A stretch of DNA of 64,000 nt from Emcibacteraceae bacterium (GTDB lineage Bacteria; Pseudomonadota; Alphaproteobacteria; Sphingomonadales; Emcibacteraceae): contig JAJFIR010000036.1 in assembly GCA_021774795.1 (NCBI GenBank), positions 62,001-126,000 of the forward strand, in the 5' to 3' direction. The translations under genes were made by a program, and so were the position numbers. The notes under the pieces are model-generated. The model saw only the letters and a program-made list of their open reading frames with translations. It searched no databases and had not been told where the DNA came from. Each line of letters begins with the position of its first letter. Position 1 is the stretch's first letter. Below, in pieces: positions 9,341-18,866 of the stretch.

Positions 9341-12300
9341 CTAATCCACTACCACGTTTCTTATTTGACGCGCGGCAAAGCCCATTTTAGTGACATTGAT
9401 ATTACCGGCATTTTGGAAGTCCTGAATTAATTTACGCACTCGTTTTGTCGCGGAATGATTGTCTTTGACCCATTTCTGAGCGGATTTTAGGCAGTCGCTG
9501 TTTTTGCACCCATGTAACGTAGTCCGGGTTAATATTTTCTGCTGGTCTTGAAGGTCACCAAGAATACTATTAACCGCTAAACGGTCCCAATGATCAGATG
9601 TTTCCACCAGCTCTGCCTGGCTTCTGAGCCAATCAAAGCCGAGTTCGTCACCAAGCATGAAATAGGCGATCGCCACATCCTGAACGCCAATTTTAAGTTC
9701 TTTGGAAACTTGCACTAAATCACAAGCGGCGGTTTTAATATCTAGACTTGCGATATGCTGAGCAAGTGCCTCGTCAACATTCTGCTCTGTATACATGCTT
9801 CTTTTGTTTGCAAAGCTATCATCTGATGACGATTCAGCGACCGTATTCATCAAGAATAGCTCGACGATTCCGGGTTTATAATTATCGATGATTTCCTGTA
9901 TCGGCTGTTTACTATCGGTGTTATTTAGGAACCAGATTGTCTGACGACGCGCAAATTCCTCAACGTCCATTAGCATTAGCAATTGAATAGTTGCCGGGGC
10001 AATGTGGTCCAGTTTTTCGATCTGATCCCATAGATTTTCAAGCTCAAATACTTCAGATGTAATGATGGCAGCGCGTGCAATATCGGCGCCGCTCGCACCC
10101 GTTTCTTCCTTTATAGACTGGATACCGCCGCGGTTTACGATGTCATTGCATACTACCTTGGCAATAATTTGACTTCTAAGTTGATGATTTCTCATTTCAG
10201 ACTTATACTTTTTTCCCAATCTTTCAGGGAAAGACCTGAACAAGAACTTTTCCAGATAAGGATCACTGACAAAGTCACTGGCCATCAAATTATCAAACAA
10301 GGACATTTTGGCGTAAGCAATAAGCACCGAAATTTCCGGACGGGTTAGACCCAGTGATTTTTCTTCCCTATCATCCAACTCCTCATCGTTTGGTAAAAAC
10401 TCCAGATCACGATCAAGATTTGCAGTTTTTTCCAAATCGTCCAGATATCTAACGAAGCTGTCAAGTTGGCGTACACTGCTTGATTTGGATAAGCTAATAG
10501 CCTGAGTTTGCAAATAATTGTCCCTTAGGACTAGATCCGCCACGTCGTCGGTCATTTCTTCCAGCAACTTATCCCTTTGCTTTTGGGTCATTTTGCCGTC
10601 ATGAACTATACTATTAAGTAAAATTTTGATATTTACTTCATTATCGGAACAGTCAACACCAGCAGAGTTATCTACGGCATCCGTGTTCATCATGCCGCCA
10701 TTAAGGCTATATTCAATACGGCCAAGTTGCGTGCATCCTAAATTTCCGCCTTCACCGATAACTTTACAGTTCAGCTCTTTACCATTGATACGGATGGCAT
10801 CATTGGCTCGGTCACCTACATCAGCACTGTTTTCGTTATCAGCCTTAACGTAAGTGCCAATGCCACCGAACCACAATAAATCTACATGAGATTTTAATAT
10901 AGCGCGAATTAACTCATTAGGCGTAGCAGTATCCGGTTCTCCATCAAAACTAAACAATTCCTTCATCTCGGTCGTGAGCTTTATTGATTTTAGGCTTCGA
11001 CTATAAATCCCGCCACCTTTTGAAATCAACTTTTTCGTATAATCTTCCCAGCTTGAGCGTGGAAGATCAAAAAGACGTTTTCTTTCGGCGTATGATTTGG
11101 CAGTATCAGGATCGGGGTCGATAAAAATATCGCGGTGGTCGAATGCTGCGACGAGCTTTACTGCCTCTGAACATAACAAACCATTACCAAACACATCTCC
11201 CGACATATCGCCAATTCCTGCAACGGAAATGCTGTCTTTTTGAACATCTATACCTTGTTCGCGGAAATGACGCTGGACACTTACCCAGGCACCACGCGCG
11301 GTTATGCCCATTTTTTTGTGGTCGTATCCGACAGAGCCACCTGACGCAAAAGCATCATCAAGCCAGAAACCATAATCTTGTGCCAGACCGTTGGCAATAT
11401 CGGAGAATGTTGCAGTACCTTTGTCAGCAGCAACTACCAAATAAGGATCGTCGCCATCCATCCGGACAACATTTTGCGGTGGGATGACCTTGTTTTCCCG
11501 TAAGTTGTCTGTAATGTCGAGAAGTCCGGAAATGAACGATTTATAACAGTTAATTCCTTCTTCCAGGAAAATTTCGCGGGTAGCGTTTACAGGCATCTGT
11601 TTAGGAACAAATCCACCTTTCGCTCCTACCGGAACGATTACAGTATTTTTAACTTGCTGAGCTTTAACGAGGCCCAGTATTTCCGTGCGGTAATCTTCTT
11701 TTCTGTCGGACCAGCGCAGCCCTCCTCGGGCTACAGGGCCTGATCTCAAGTGAACGCCCTCAAAACGGGGGGAATAAACAAAAATTTCTGCGTGCGGTCT
11801 TGGTTTTGGGGCTTCTTCCACATCCTGACTTTTAATTTTAATAGAAATATATGGCTTTGCTTTACCTGTTTCATCGGGTTGATAAAAGTTGGTTCTAAGC
11901 GAACATTTAATAACGTTAAGGTAATTGCGCAGCATACGGTCCTGATCAAGACTATCCACATTTGCCAAAAGCTGTTTGATTTTCTTTACATGCTTCTTTG
12001 CGACAGCGACACGATCAAAATCCTTTCCACCATCAAGGCTAAAGTAGATTTCAAATAGTTCTGCAAGAAGTTTTGACACGTCAACATATTGAGTTAAAGT
12101 GTCCTGCATATATATTTCGCTGTATGAACTGCCGAGTTGGCGAAGATATTTACTGTATATTCTTAAAACCAGTGCTTGCTGATAGGTTAGACCCGCTTTT
12201 AATACGAGTTTGTTAAAACCATCGTTATCAACGCTATTTGCCCAAACAGCATTTAGAGTATCTTCCATTCGGGCTTTCAAATCACCAAGATCGAATGGTT

Positions 12301-14143
12301 TTTGCGACGGATCCTCAAGATAAAAATCATGGATGCTATGATCTACTTTATCTTCATTCTCGCCCGTAATAACCTCGAAAGCATATTCCTCAATTACCCG
12401 AAGGCCCATATTTTCAAGCATAGGCAGGCAATCACTTAGAGCGATATTGTTTCGACTGGTATATATTTTTAGCCGTACGACATGATCCGGATCTTCTTGA
12501 TCACGATAAAAATTAAACCCGATGTTATTGTTAACGGGTAATTGTTCCATCTTATCCACATCCGTAACAGCAAACCGTGGATCGAAATTTTCCTGATATG
12601 CTGACGTGAAAGACTTGCTATATTTTCTAAAGAGTTGATTTGCTGTTTCTTCGCCCCAACGGTCAACAAGGACTTCGAGAAAATAATCAGTCCAGCTTTG
12701 GGCAACTTTTGAAATTCGTTTATTGATGCTTTCGGTGTCCGGGTTTGGAACTTGTCCCGGTTTTGTGCGAATGATAAAATGCCAACGGGCTATTCGTTCG
12801 TTGCTCAGCTGTGCATAACGCGATGACAATTCACCATTAAAGGCATCACACAATATTTTTTCAATTTTTGTCCTTAATATAGAATTATATAAATCTCTGG
12901 GGACGAACACCAAAGTAGAAACAAAGCGCTCAAATTTATCTTTGCGGACAAATGCGCGGCATTGTGGCCGTAGATTTAGATGCAAAATACCTATTGAAGT
13001 TTGAAATAAAGGATCTTCTTCAATTTGGAATAGCTCATCGCGTGGCAGAGTTTCCAATATATGAAAGAGTGCTTTCCCGTCGTGGCTATTGTAGGCAAAG
13101 CCGGAACGCTCTACGACGGATTTTACTTTGCGGTCAAGATAAGGGATATTTTGTGCGCGTTGGTTATAGGAATCCGAAGTGAAGAGACCGACGAAGCGAG
13201 TTTCGCATATTACTTTCCCCTTTTTATCAAACTTTTTAAAGCCAATATAGTCTAGATGAACAACTCTATGGACCAATGATTTCACATTTGCTTTTGTGAT
13301 GAACATGATCTTATCCTGTGCCATAAAATCTTCTATCTCGGGGGAGATAGCCACCAATCCTTCGGGGCCTCTCAGGACATGAGTTTCTGGATCCCTCAAA
13401 ATACCAAATCCTTCTCCCTCCGTAGGATTAGATTTCCTCTTGTGATTATATTCTCTATAGCCAAGAAGTGTAAAATTATTTTCAGTAAGCCATTTAAGGA
13501 ACGCCTGCGATTCTTTTACTTCCTCACGTGAAATAGATTTTGGCGCTAGCTCAAGATTCTTTGATGTTTCTTCAACTTTCTTAAGTATAGGCTTCCAGTC
13601 TTCTACCGATGCCAGTACGAAGTCGGTAACCTGTTTTAGCTTGTCACCGAGCGAATTGATTTCAGCTTGATCGCTCATTGCGGTGATTTCGATATGCATT
13701 ACTGATTCTGTAACCTTGTTACCGCCTTTGGTGACTAGTTTGCCATTTTTATCCCGATTAAGGTTTAATACGGGATGAAGCAGCATATGTAATACATTAC
13801 CATCTTCGAGTAAATTTGATGTGATTGAATCGATTAAAAACGGCATATCGGAATTGAGAACCTGAATGATCGTATGTGCTGATGTCCAGCCATGCTCTTC
13901 CAAAGAGGGGTTGAAAATTCTTATCTTTGATTCTTTTTGATCATATTCGGATATAAATTTCCAATTACTTAGTGCAATAGCATAAAGCTCATCAAGCCGC
14001 AGGCTCAAATCATCAGGAGAGGCATTTTTATAAAGTTCTGTAACAAATTCTACAAAGCCGGACCCTTGTGCAGACTTCATGGTTTCTTTTGAGTAGTCGA
14101 CAATCGCGTTGAGGCGGACTTCTTTTTCGGACCAGCTATTCAC
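9341..14143 (-). CDS. gdhB: NAD-specific glutamate dehydrogenase, large 180-kDa type
   Basis: Cytoplasmic enzyme that oxidises L-glutamate to 2-oxoglutarate and ammonium with NAD, mainly catabolic. At 1600 residues it matches the large GDH class. The N-terminal 700 residues hold ACT-like regulatory repeats. The catalytic part begins near residue 780 with G-P-V-A-R-G-G-L-R-W-S-D-R, the substrate-lysine region V-P-V-G-A-K-G-G-F near 840, and G-D-M-S-G-D-V-F-G-N-G in the nucleotide domain. Translation starts at a GTG with AAGGA seven nt upstream. It lies 73 nt downstream of the acidic PAS protein gene and upstream of selO. Together with the asparaginase and peptide hydrolases nearby it suits amino-acid catabolism. 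Confidence 0.96.
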   Translation of the reverse strand: MNSWSEKEVRLNAIVDYSKETMKSAQGSGFVEFVTELYKNASPDDLSLRLDELYAIALSNWKFISEYDQKESKIRIFNPSLEEHGWTSAHTIIQVLNSDMPFLIDSITSNLLEDGNVLHMLLHPVLNLNRDKNGKLVTKGGNKVTESVMHIEITAMSDQAEINSLGDKLKQVTDFVLASVEDWKPILKKVEETSKNLELAPKSISREEVKESQAFLKWLTENNFTLLGYREYNHKRKSNPTEGEGFGILRDPETHVLRGPEGLVAISPEIEDFMAQDKIMFITKANVKSLVHRVVHLDYIGFKKFDKKGKVICETRFVGLFTSDSYNQRAQNIPYLDRKVKSVVERSGFAYNSHDGKALFHILETLPRDELFQIEEDPLFQTSIGILHLNLRPQCRAFVRKDKFERFVSTLVFVPRDLYNSILRTKIEKILCDAFNGELSSRYAQLSNERIARWHFIIRTKPGQVPNPDTESINKRISKVAQSWTDYFLEVLVDRWGEETANQLFRKYSKSFTSAYQENFDPRFAVTDVDKMEQLPVNNNIGFNFYRDQEDPDHVVRLKIYTSRNNIALSDCLPMLENMGLRVIEEYAFEVITGENEDKVDHSIHDFYLEDPSQKPFDLGDLKARMEDTLNAVWANSVDNDGFNKLVLKAGLTYQQALVLRIYSKYLRQLGSSYSEIYMQDTLTQYVDVSKLLAELFEIYFSLDGGKDFDRVAVAKKHVKKIKQLLANVDSLDQDRMLRNYLNVIKCSLRTNFYQPDETGKAKPYISIKIKSQDVEEAPKPRPHAEIFVYSPRFEGVHLRSGPVARGGLRWSDRKEDYRTEILGLVKAQQVKNTVIVPVGAKGGFVPKQMPVNATREIFLEEGINCYKSFISGLLDITDNLRENKVIPPQNVVRMDGDDPYLVVAADKGTATFSDIANGLAQDYGFWLDDAFASGGSVGYDHKKMGITARGAWVSVQRHFREQGIDVQKDSISVAGIGDMSGDVFGNGLLCSEAVKLVAAFDHRDIFIDPDPDTAKSYAERKRLFDLPRSSWEDYTKKLISKGGGIYSRSLKSIKLTTEMKELFSFDGEPDTATPNELIRAILKSHVDLLWFGGIGTYVKADNENSADVGDRANDAIRINGKELNCKVIGEGGNLGCTQLGRIEYSLNGGMMNTDAVDNSAGVDCSDNEVNIKILLNSIVHDGKMTQKQRDKLLEEMTDDVADLVLRDNYLQTQAISLSKSSSVRQLDSFVRYLDDLEKTANLDRDLEFLPNDEELDDREEKSLGLTRPEISVLIAYAKMSLFDNLMASDFVSDPYLEKFLFRSFPERLGKKYKSEMRNHQLRSQIIAKVVCNDIVNRGGIQSIKEETGASGADIARAAIITSEVFELENLWDQIEKLDHIAPATIQLLMLMDVEEFARRQTIWFLNNTDSKQPIQEIIDNYKPGIVELFLMNTVAESSSDDSFANKRSMYTEQNVDEALAQHIASLDIKTAACDLVQVSKELKIGVQDVAIAYFMLGDELGFDWLRSQAELVETSDHWDRLAVNSILGDLQDQQKILTRTTLHGCKNSDCLKSAQKWVKDNHSATKRVRKLIQDFQNAGNINVTKMGFAARQIRNVVVD

Positions 14144-14216
14144 GGCGGTTTCCTTTTAAAAAACAGTTAATAAACCAATTGAAATTTACTATAATTGCAG
14201 GGATTTAAGAAATGGT

Positions 14217-17200
14217 TTATTTAGACTCATTTAGATTTCCCTTTATAAACGCGGTACGTTTTAAAATGGGTTCTAATTTCGTATACTTATCATCTAAAAC
14301 TTTAAGCACTTCGATAGCGTGCCCATCTCGCTTGGCAAGCAGCAAACAGAACTCATCCATGTTTTGACCAACGATCATTTTTTTCAATCTAAATTGTCCA
14401 ATTGGGGTCATGTTTCGAAGAATTTCCCTCGCCTCTTCAACGGTTCTGTTTTTGTGTGTGAATACTGTCGCAGATGTACCATGTTTGCGAATAGAACGCA
14501 TTTCCTGAACGCATCCTTTTATACCGCCGGGAAAGTTTTTAATAAAGGAATGGAACTCATCAACTTCTATGCCCAGATGTTTCGCAATGCCAAGTGCGGC
14601 TGCATATTCAGTTAATCTTGTTTTGTCGTAGTCTTTACCTAAGCAAATTTTTAGAACGGGAGTGAATGGCGCTCTCGCCTGAATCTTTAAGTCGTCTTCA
14701 GCAACTAATTGTTTAAACGCGTCGACGGAGATTTGGCAAGTATGGTGGAATTTATAAATTGCCGTGAGAATATTATAAAGAGAATCTCGACTACGGTTGT
14801 GATTGGCATCTTCTTTCTTAATGTAGCCGATGATCTGTTTCAATTCATTCTGTAGTTGCGCAAGAGATAATGCGCTTTTAGAGCCGGTCATATCTGCCGC
14901 TACAGGCTCAACGATACTGCTTTTTTCCTGAAAGACTTTTTGACTAGGGGTTTTCGCGGCAACGGTTTCAATAGCAGGTGTTTCAGCTATTTCTGAGAGG
15001 GTATTTTGTGTTGCCTCTTTTTCAGCGGCACGTTCGATTAGACTTTTGCGTTTTGGCTTTATATGTTGATCTTCAGCTACAAGAGGTTCGATTTCAATTG
15101 TCTCGGGATCAAAAGAATCATTTTCTATTGTTGTTTCCACTGTCACGTCGCTTGTATTAACCGGATCTTCATATGTTAGATCAATATCGAAGTCGCCCGT
15201 ATCCACTTCATCAATCTCAAGAGCATCATCAGTTGCCTCTTTTTCCTCGCTCGCTTCAGCTAGCACGTCCGTGGACGAGTCGATGTCTTCGATCCCTGCG
15301 GCAGGGTCATCAAGAGCGTCGCTGTCTGTTTGGTCTTCTTCTGATACAACGTTATCTTCGCTATCGTTGTTATCTTCTCTATCGCTATCGTCCAGATTTT
15401 TGATAATGCTTTGCATTAATTCTTCAATTGATGGTTCATTTGCACCAATTTCAACGTTGACTTGCTCGCTCACCTGCGACGGAATTTCATTCTCACCGTC
15501 TTCTTCAGGGCCCAAACCTTCGGACTCAATGGCCTCTTCGGGAGTTGCAGCGATGTCTGTTTTGGTTGCTGCCTTTTCCTCTGCCAAGGCATCAAATATG
15601 ATAGCACCTCTGGATGCAAAAGGATCATCTCTATCAGGCGCTTCGCTCAACTCCTTCTCAAGAATTAGTTCGTCTTCATCTTCTTCCATAGCGTCATCGT
15701 CTATGGCTCCATCGTTATCTTCCGCATCTGTTATAGGAACGTCATTTGTCAATGAAATTTCGTCCGCAGGGCCAACATTTTCATCACTGCCAGAATATAA
15801 ATCCTCAGTTTCATCAGGCAGTATTATAACATCCTCTGAAATCTCTTCCGGGGTCTCGTCTGCGGAACGCTCATCTCCCGCAGGCTCGTCAATATTTTTG
15901 CCGGGAGATGTATTCTCAATGTCATCTTCAGCATCGGAAATCTCAATAATTTTATCATCCACTTCACCCGTCAAAATGGTATGATCCTCGTCCTCCATTT
16001 CGGGAGAAGAGGCCTCTTCTTCTATTGCCGGTTCGGTCGTTAGACCATCTTCTGAAAGGGCCTCTGATCCAGAAGCGTTATTCTCAACGTGTCCTCCAAG
16101 AGAGTCAGTAGTAAGCTCATTGACAATATCTTCTTCAAAGGGATGGGTTTCCTCAATTTCTAATGTGAGTGAATCTTGCGGCTCATCCGCAAGTTCATCC
16201 GAAATAATATTTTCCTCAATTCTTGGGGAGTGCGCGGCAGACACTTCTTCGTTTGTTTCGTTATCGGGTTTATCAAAATCTGTTTGTTCCTGAGCTGATA
16301 GTGCCTCATCGGTCGTAGAAGCGAGCTTGTCTTCCTCTATGGTAACGGGAATATCCTCACCGTGGTTATCATCGGTGCTCTCTGTAATTTCAAGAGATTC
16401 GCCGTCCTCTACCAGGATTATATCATCTTCGTCCTCGGACCCGACCTCTGTCGATGTAACGCTATTTTCAATTTCGTTGATTTTATCATCATCAACTGTT
16501 TCAGCGGCCTGGTCATCTTTCCGTTCAACTTCGACATATTGATTAGTGGATGTCCCAACGGTTGGCCCGCTTGTATCTTCGCCTGAATCTGCACCTATAT
16601 CTAAATAGGCAGTTTCTTCATCCGCCGTATTCGGCGGTTCTTCGCCGACAGTGTCTAGCCCATCTTCGCCAGACGTTTCGCCAGCGTCACTTTCAAGTAC
16701 GCCAGCAAGAGTATCTGCAAAGCTCTCTCCCTCTTCAGCGGCTTTTTCTGTACTCGCGTCCGCTACGGTACTAGTGTCGGGACTAATATTGTCAAAGCCA
16801 ACTTCTTCACCTTCTCCAGGCAGCCCTTCCTCTTTCATTAAAGGTGAGGTGTCGCTTACTGGTTCAACGTCAATTTCCGGTTCCAGTTCAACATCACCGC
16901 CGTTATCATCGGTTAGGCCACTTTCGGCGCTCGGCCAGTTTTCCTTGTTATCTTGAATTTCTTGATCGGTTGCGATGTCAATATCAGAAGTTGTCTCATC
17001 TGATATTTCATTTTTCTCGGCGTCACCAACGCCGTCTGAGGGATCGACGTTCACTGGTTTGGATGTTTCTTCTGCGGCAATATCAGGTTGCTCAGATTGA
17101 CGATCCTCGATACCACTGGAAATGCTCTTCATTAATTCTTCAATAGACGGTGTTCCATCCTCCAGCTGAACATCTTTTTCCAAAATCCACCTGACACCAC

Positions 17201-17627
17201 CCAGAATAAAATTAATATTTTTGTTGTCATCGCTAAAAGGTAGTAAAATGCCTCTGTAAAGAGCCTTTTCACTATCGCGGTTAACAAACTCAGCTTCAAA
17301 CGCAATAGGAACCCGGTTTGCCAGAACTTCAAGATAATGATCGGTAACGCGGCTGAGCATGGTGCGGCGTGGAACTTCACTAACAGGCTGACCGGACAAA
17401 TCGATTTCCAGATCTTCCTGTAACTCCTGGCCAATGACTTGGAAAGTTGGCTGGCCTTCATTCTCTCTTAAATCTATCAGGACGAGGTTCTTTTTGAACG
17501 GAGCAATATCTTTTTGGCTCATTCTTTTTAGGGCGGGTAAGCCAGATTCTCCGACTAGCTTATCCCACAGATCATATAAACAAAATGTAATGCGTCTTTC
17601 TTGATCCAAATCTTCAACTGCGCTCAT
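14217..17627 (-). CDS. Very acidic PAS_5-domain protein with two PopZ-like motifs; function unknown
   Basis: A 1136-residue protein in three parts. Residues about 10-150 resemble the PAS_5 sensory family: a conserved L-P-A-L-K-R-M...I-A-P-F start, a central F-Q-V-I-G-Q-E-L, and a terminal F-I-L-G-G-V-R-W. Residues about 150-910 are a low-complexity region dominated by Asp, Glu, Ser and Thr, almost certainly disordered. Residues about 917-1136 form a helical domain containing L-G-K-D-Y-D-K-T-R and F-P-G-G-I-K-G-C that I do not recognise. P-S-I-E-E-L-M-x-S-I occurs twice, at 160-169 and 732-741, and resembles the N-terminal helix of the polar organiser PopZ. It lies upstream of gdhB on the same strand. 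No function is assigned. Confidence 0.8.
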   Translation of the reverse strand: MSAVEDLDQERRITFCLYDLWDKLVGESGLPALKRMSQKDIAPFKKNLVLIDLRENEGQPTFQVIGQELQEDLEIDLSGQPVSEVPRRTMLSRVTDHYLEVLANRVPIAFEAEFVNRDSEKALYRGILLPFSDDNKNINFILGGVRWILEKDVQLEDGTPSIEELMKSISSGIEDRQSEQPDIAAEETSKPVNVDPSDGVGDAEKNEISDETTSDIDIATDQEIQDNKENWPSAESGLTDDNGGDVELEPEIDVEPVSDTSPLMKEEGLPGEGEEVGFDNISPDTSTVADASTEKAAEEGESFADTLAGVLESDAGETSGEDGLDTVGEEPPNTADEETAYLDIGADSGEDTSGPTVGTSTNQYVEVERKDDQAAETVDDDKINEIENSVTSTEVGSEDEDDIILVEDGESLEITESTDDNHGEDIPVTIEEDKLASTTDEALSAQEQTDFDKPDNETNEEVSAAHSPRIEENIISDELADEPQDSLTLEIEETHPFEEDIVNELTTDSLGGHVENNASGSEALSEDGLTTEPAIEEEASSPEMEDEDHTILTGEVDDKIIEISDAEDDIENTSPGKNIDEPAGDERSADETPEEISEDVIILPDETEDLYSGSDENVGPADEISLTNDVPITDAEDNDGAIDDDAMEEDEDELILEKELSEAPDRDDPFASRGAIIFDALAEEKAATKTDIAATPEEAIESEGLGPEEDGENEIPSQVSEQVNVEIGANEPSIEELMQSIIKNLDDSDREDNNDSEDNVVSEEDQTDSDALDDPAAGIEDIDSSTDVLAEASEEKEATDDALEIDEVDTGDFDIDLTYEDPVNTSDVTVETTIENDSFDPETIEIEPLVAEDQHIKPKRKSLIERAAEKEATQNTLSEIAETPAIETVAAKTPSQKVFQEKSSIVEPVAADMTGSKSALSLAQLQNELKQIIGYIKKEDANHNRSRDSLYNILTAIYKFHHTCQISVDAFKQLVAEDDLKIQARAPFTPVLKICLGKDYDKTRLTEYAAALGIAKHLGIEVDEFHSFIKNFPGGIKGCVQEMRSIRKHGTSATVFTHKNRTVEEAREILRNMTPIGQFRLKKMIVGQNMDEFCLLLAKRDGHAIEVLKVLDDKYTKLEPILKRTAFIKGNLNESK

Positions 17628-17879
17628 ATTTAATTACCAATAGACTTTATTATTATTATACCCATATATAGTTCATGAAAGTTACCAACAAATATAAGGG
17701 ACAACTTTAACCATAACTATATTAAAAGAATATTTAAAAGAACAACACATATCATAACGCATTAATATATAAGGTAATTTTTTTTACTTAACGAACGGTC
17801 TTAATAGACAACTTTAAAAAGACTCGCGAAATGTAAGAATCAGATGCGTTTAATTTTACTAAATTTGAGGGACATCCGG
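17628..17879. promoter_or_regulatory. AT-rich divergent spacer, PAS protein gene / asparaginase gene
   Basis: 252 nt, strongly AT-rich, between divergent genes. It should contain promoters in both directions. I find no convincing inverted repeat or known operator. A GAGGGA ribosome binding site at 17867-17872 belongs to the asparaginase gene. Confidence 0.4.
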
Positions 17880-18866
17880 ATGGCAGATAGGCCAATTATT
17901 TCACTATTTTTGTTGGGCGGAACCATCTCCATGGCACCTACAGAAGGAGGCTCGGCCTCTTCGGGAGTTGTGCCAACAATTTCGGCGGATGATTTATGTG
18001 CGGCTGTGCCCGGCCTGGAACAACGTGCGGAGATACGCACCCGCACCCCTAAGATGGTGGCCAGTGCAAATTTAACAATCAGCGATGCGGTCCACTTAAA
18101 GGGTGAAATTGAAAAGTTGGCCGATAAAAAAGAGAGCGATGGCGTTGTTATTGTGCAGGGCACAGACACTATAGAAGAAATGGCGTTTTTTCTGGACCTT
18201 ATAGTAGATGTCAACATCCCAGTTGTTTTAACCGGCGCGATGAGAAGTGCCAATATGGTTAGTGCTGACGGAGCGGGTAACATTTTATCCTCGGTTATCG
18301 CAGCAACATCGCGACCACTTGCAGAAGTCGGCGTAGTTGTCTTAATGAACGATGATATACATGCGGCGCGTTACGTCCAGAAATGCCATACACGCGATGT
18401 CGCCGCGTTTAAATCTCTTAATGGTGGTATAGTGGGGCAGGTCTGCGAGGGAGAGGTGCGCCAGAATTATACTCCAACTCAAAAACCAAAATTCAAATTG
18501 TGCGAATGCGTGGCTATACCCAAAGTTGGCCTTATTAAGGCAACTTTAGGTGATGAAGGTGAAATGCTAAAACGAGTATCAGACGAGGATTTTCAAGGTC
18601 TTGTCATTGAAGCCTTTGGCGCCGGGCATCTTCCAGAAAGTTGGCTGGACTTGTTGGATGATCTGGTAAAGACAATGCCAGTGATGCTTTGCAGCCGCAC
18701 GGCAGAAGGGCCGGTTTTTCAAAACACCTATGGTTACGCCGGAGCAGAGATAGATTTAATGGCCCGCGGGTTGATATCAGGGGGTATTTTGGACGGTTCC
18801 AAGGCGCGACTTTATATGCAAACATGCTTAATGTCGGGTACAAGAGTATCAATACCGGAATATTAA
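17880..18866 (+). CDS. Asparaginase family protein
   Basis: Predicted L-asparaginase or glutaminase-type amidohydrolase, 328 residues, that hydrolyses a side-chain amide to ammonium. The N-terminal nucleophile loop L-G-G-T-I-S-M (Thr near residue 15) and the second threonine motif Q-G-T-D-T-I-E-E (near residue 94) are intact, and T-G-A-M-R-S follows. I chose the ATG at 17880 because GAGGGA lies seven nt upstream; an earlier in-frame ATG at 17844 has no such site. There is no signal peptide, so it is cytoplasmic. The stop codon overlaps that of the convergent NhaC gene by four nt. Products feed glutamate and ammonium metabolism with the nearby gdhB. Confidence 0.92.
   Translation: MADRPIISLFLLGGTISMAPTEGGSASSGVVPTISADDLCAAVPGLEQRAEIRTRTPKMVASANLTISDAVHLKGEIEKLADKKESDGVVIVQGTDTIEEMAFFLDLIVDVNIPVVLTGAMRSANMVSADGAGNILSSVIAATSRPLAEVGVVVLMNDDIHAARYVQKCHTRDVAAFKSLNGGIVGQVCEGEVRQNYTPTQKPKFKLCECVAIPKVGLIKATLGDEGEMLKRVSDEDFQGLVIEAFGAGHLPESWLDLLDDLVKTMPVMLCSRTAEGPVFQNTYGYAGAEIDLMARGLISGGILDGSKARLYMQTCLMSGTRVSIPEY

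Noticed and set aside
11143-11487. 114-codon open frame on the plus strand
   Set aside because: It is antisense within the catalytic domain of gdhB and has no recognisable features.
15271-15984. Long serine-rich open frame (237 codons) on the plus strand
   Set aside because: It is antisense to the Asp/Glu-rich part of the PAS protein. Acidic codons read backwards give serine, leucine and proline, so the open frame is a composition effect.
17640-17850. Possible FNR box or small gene in the AT-rich spacer before the asparaginase gene
   Set aside because: No TTGAT-N4-ATCAA match and no open frame with a ribosome binding site was found.
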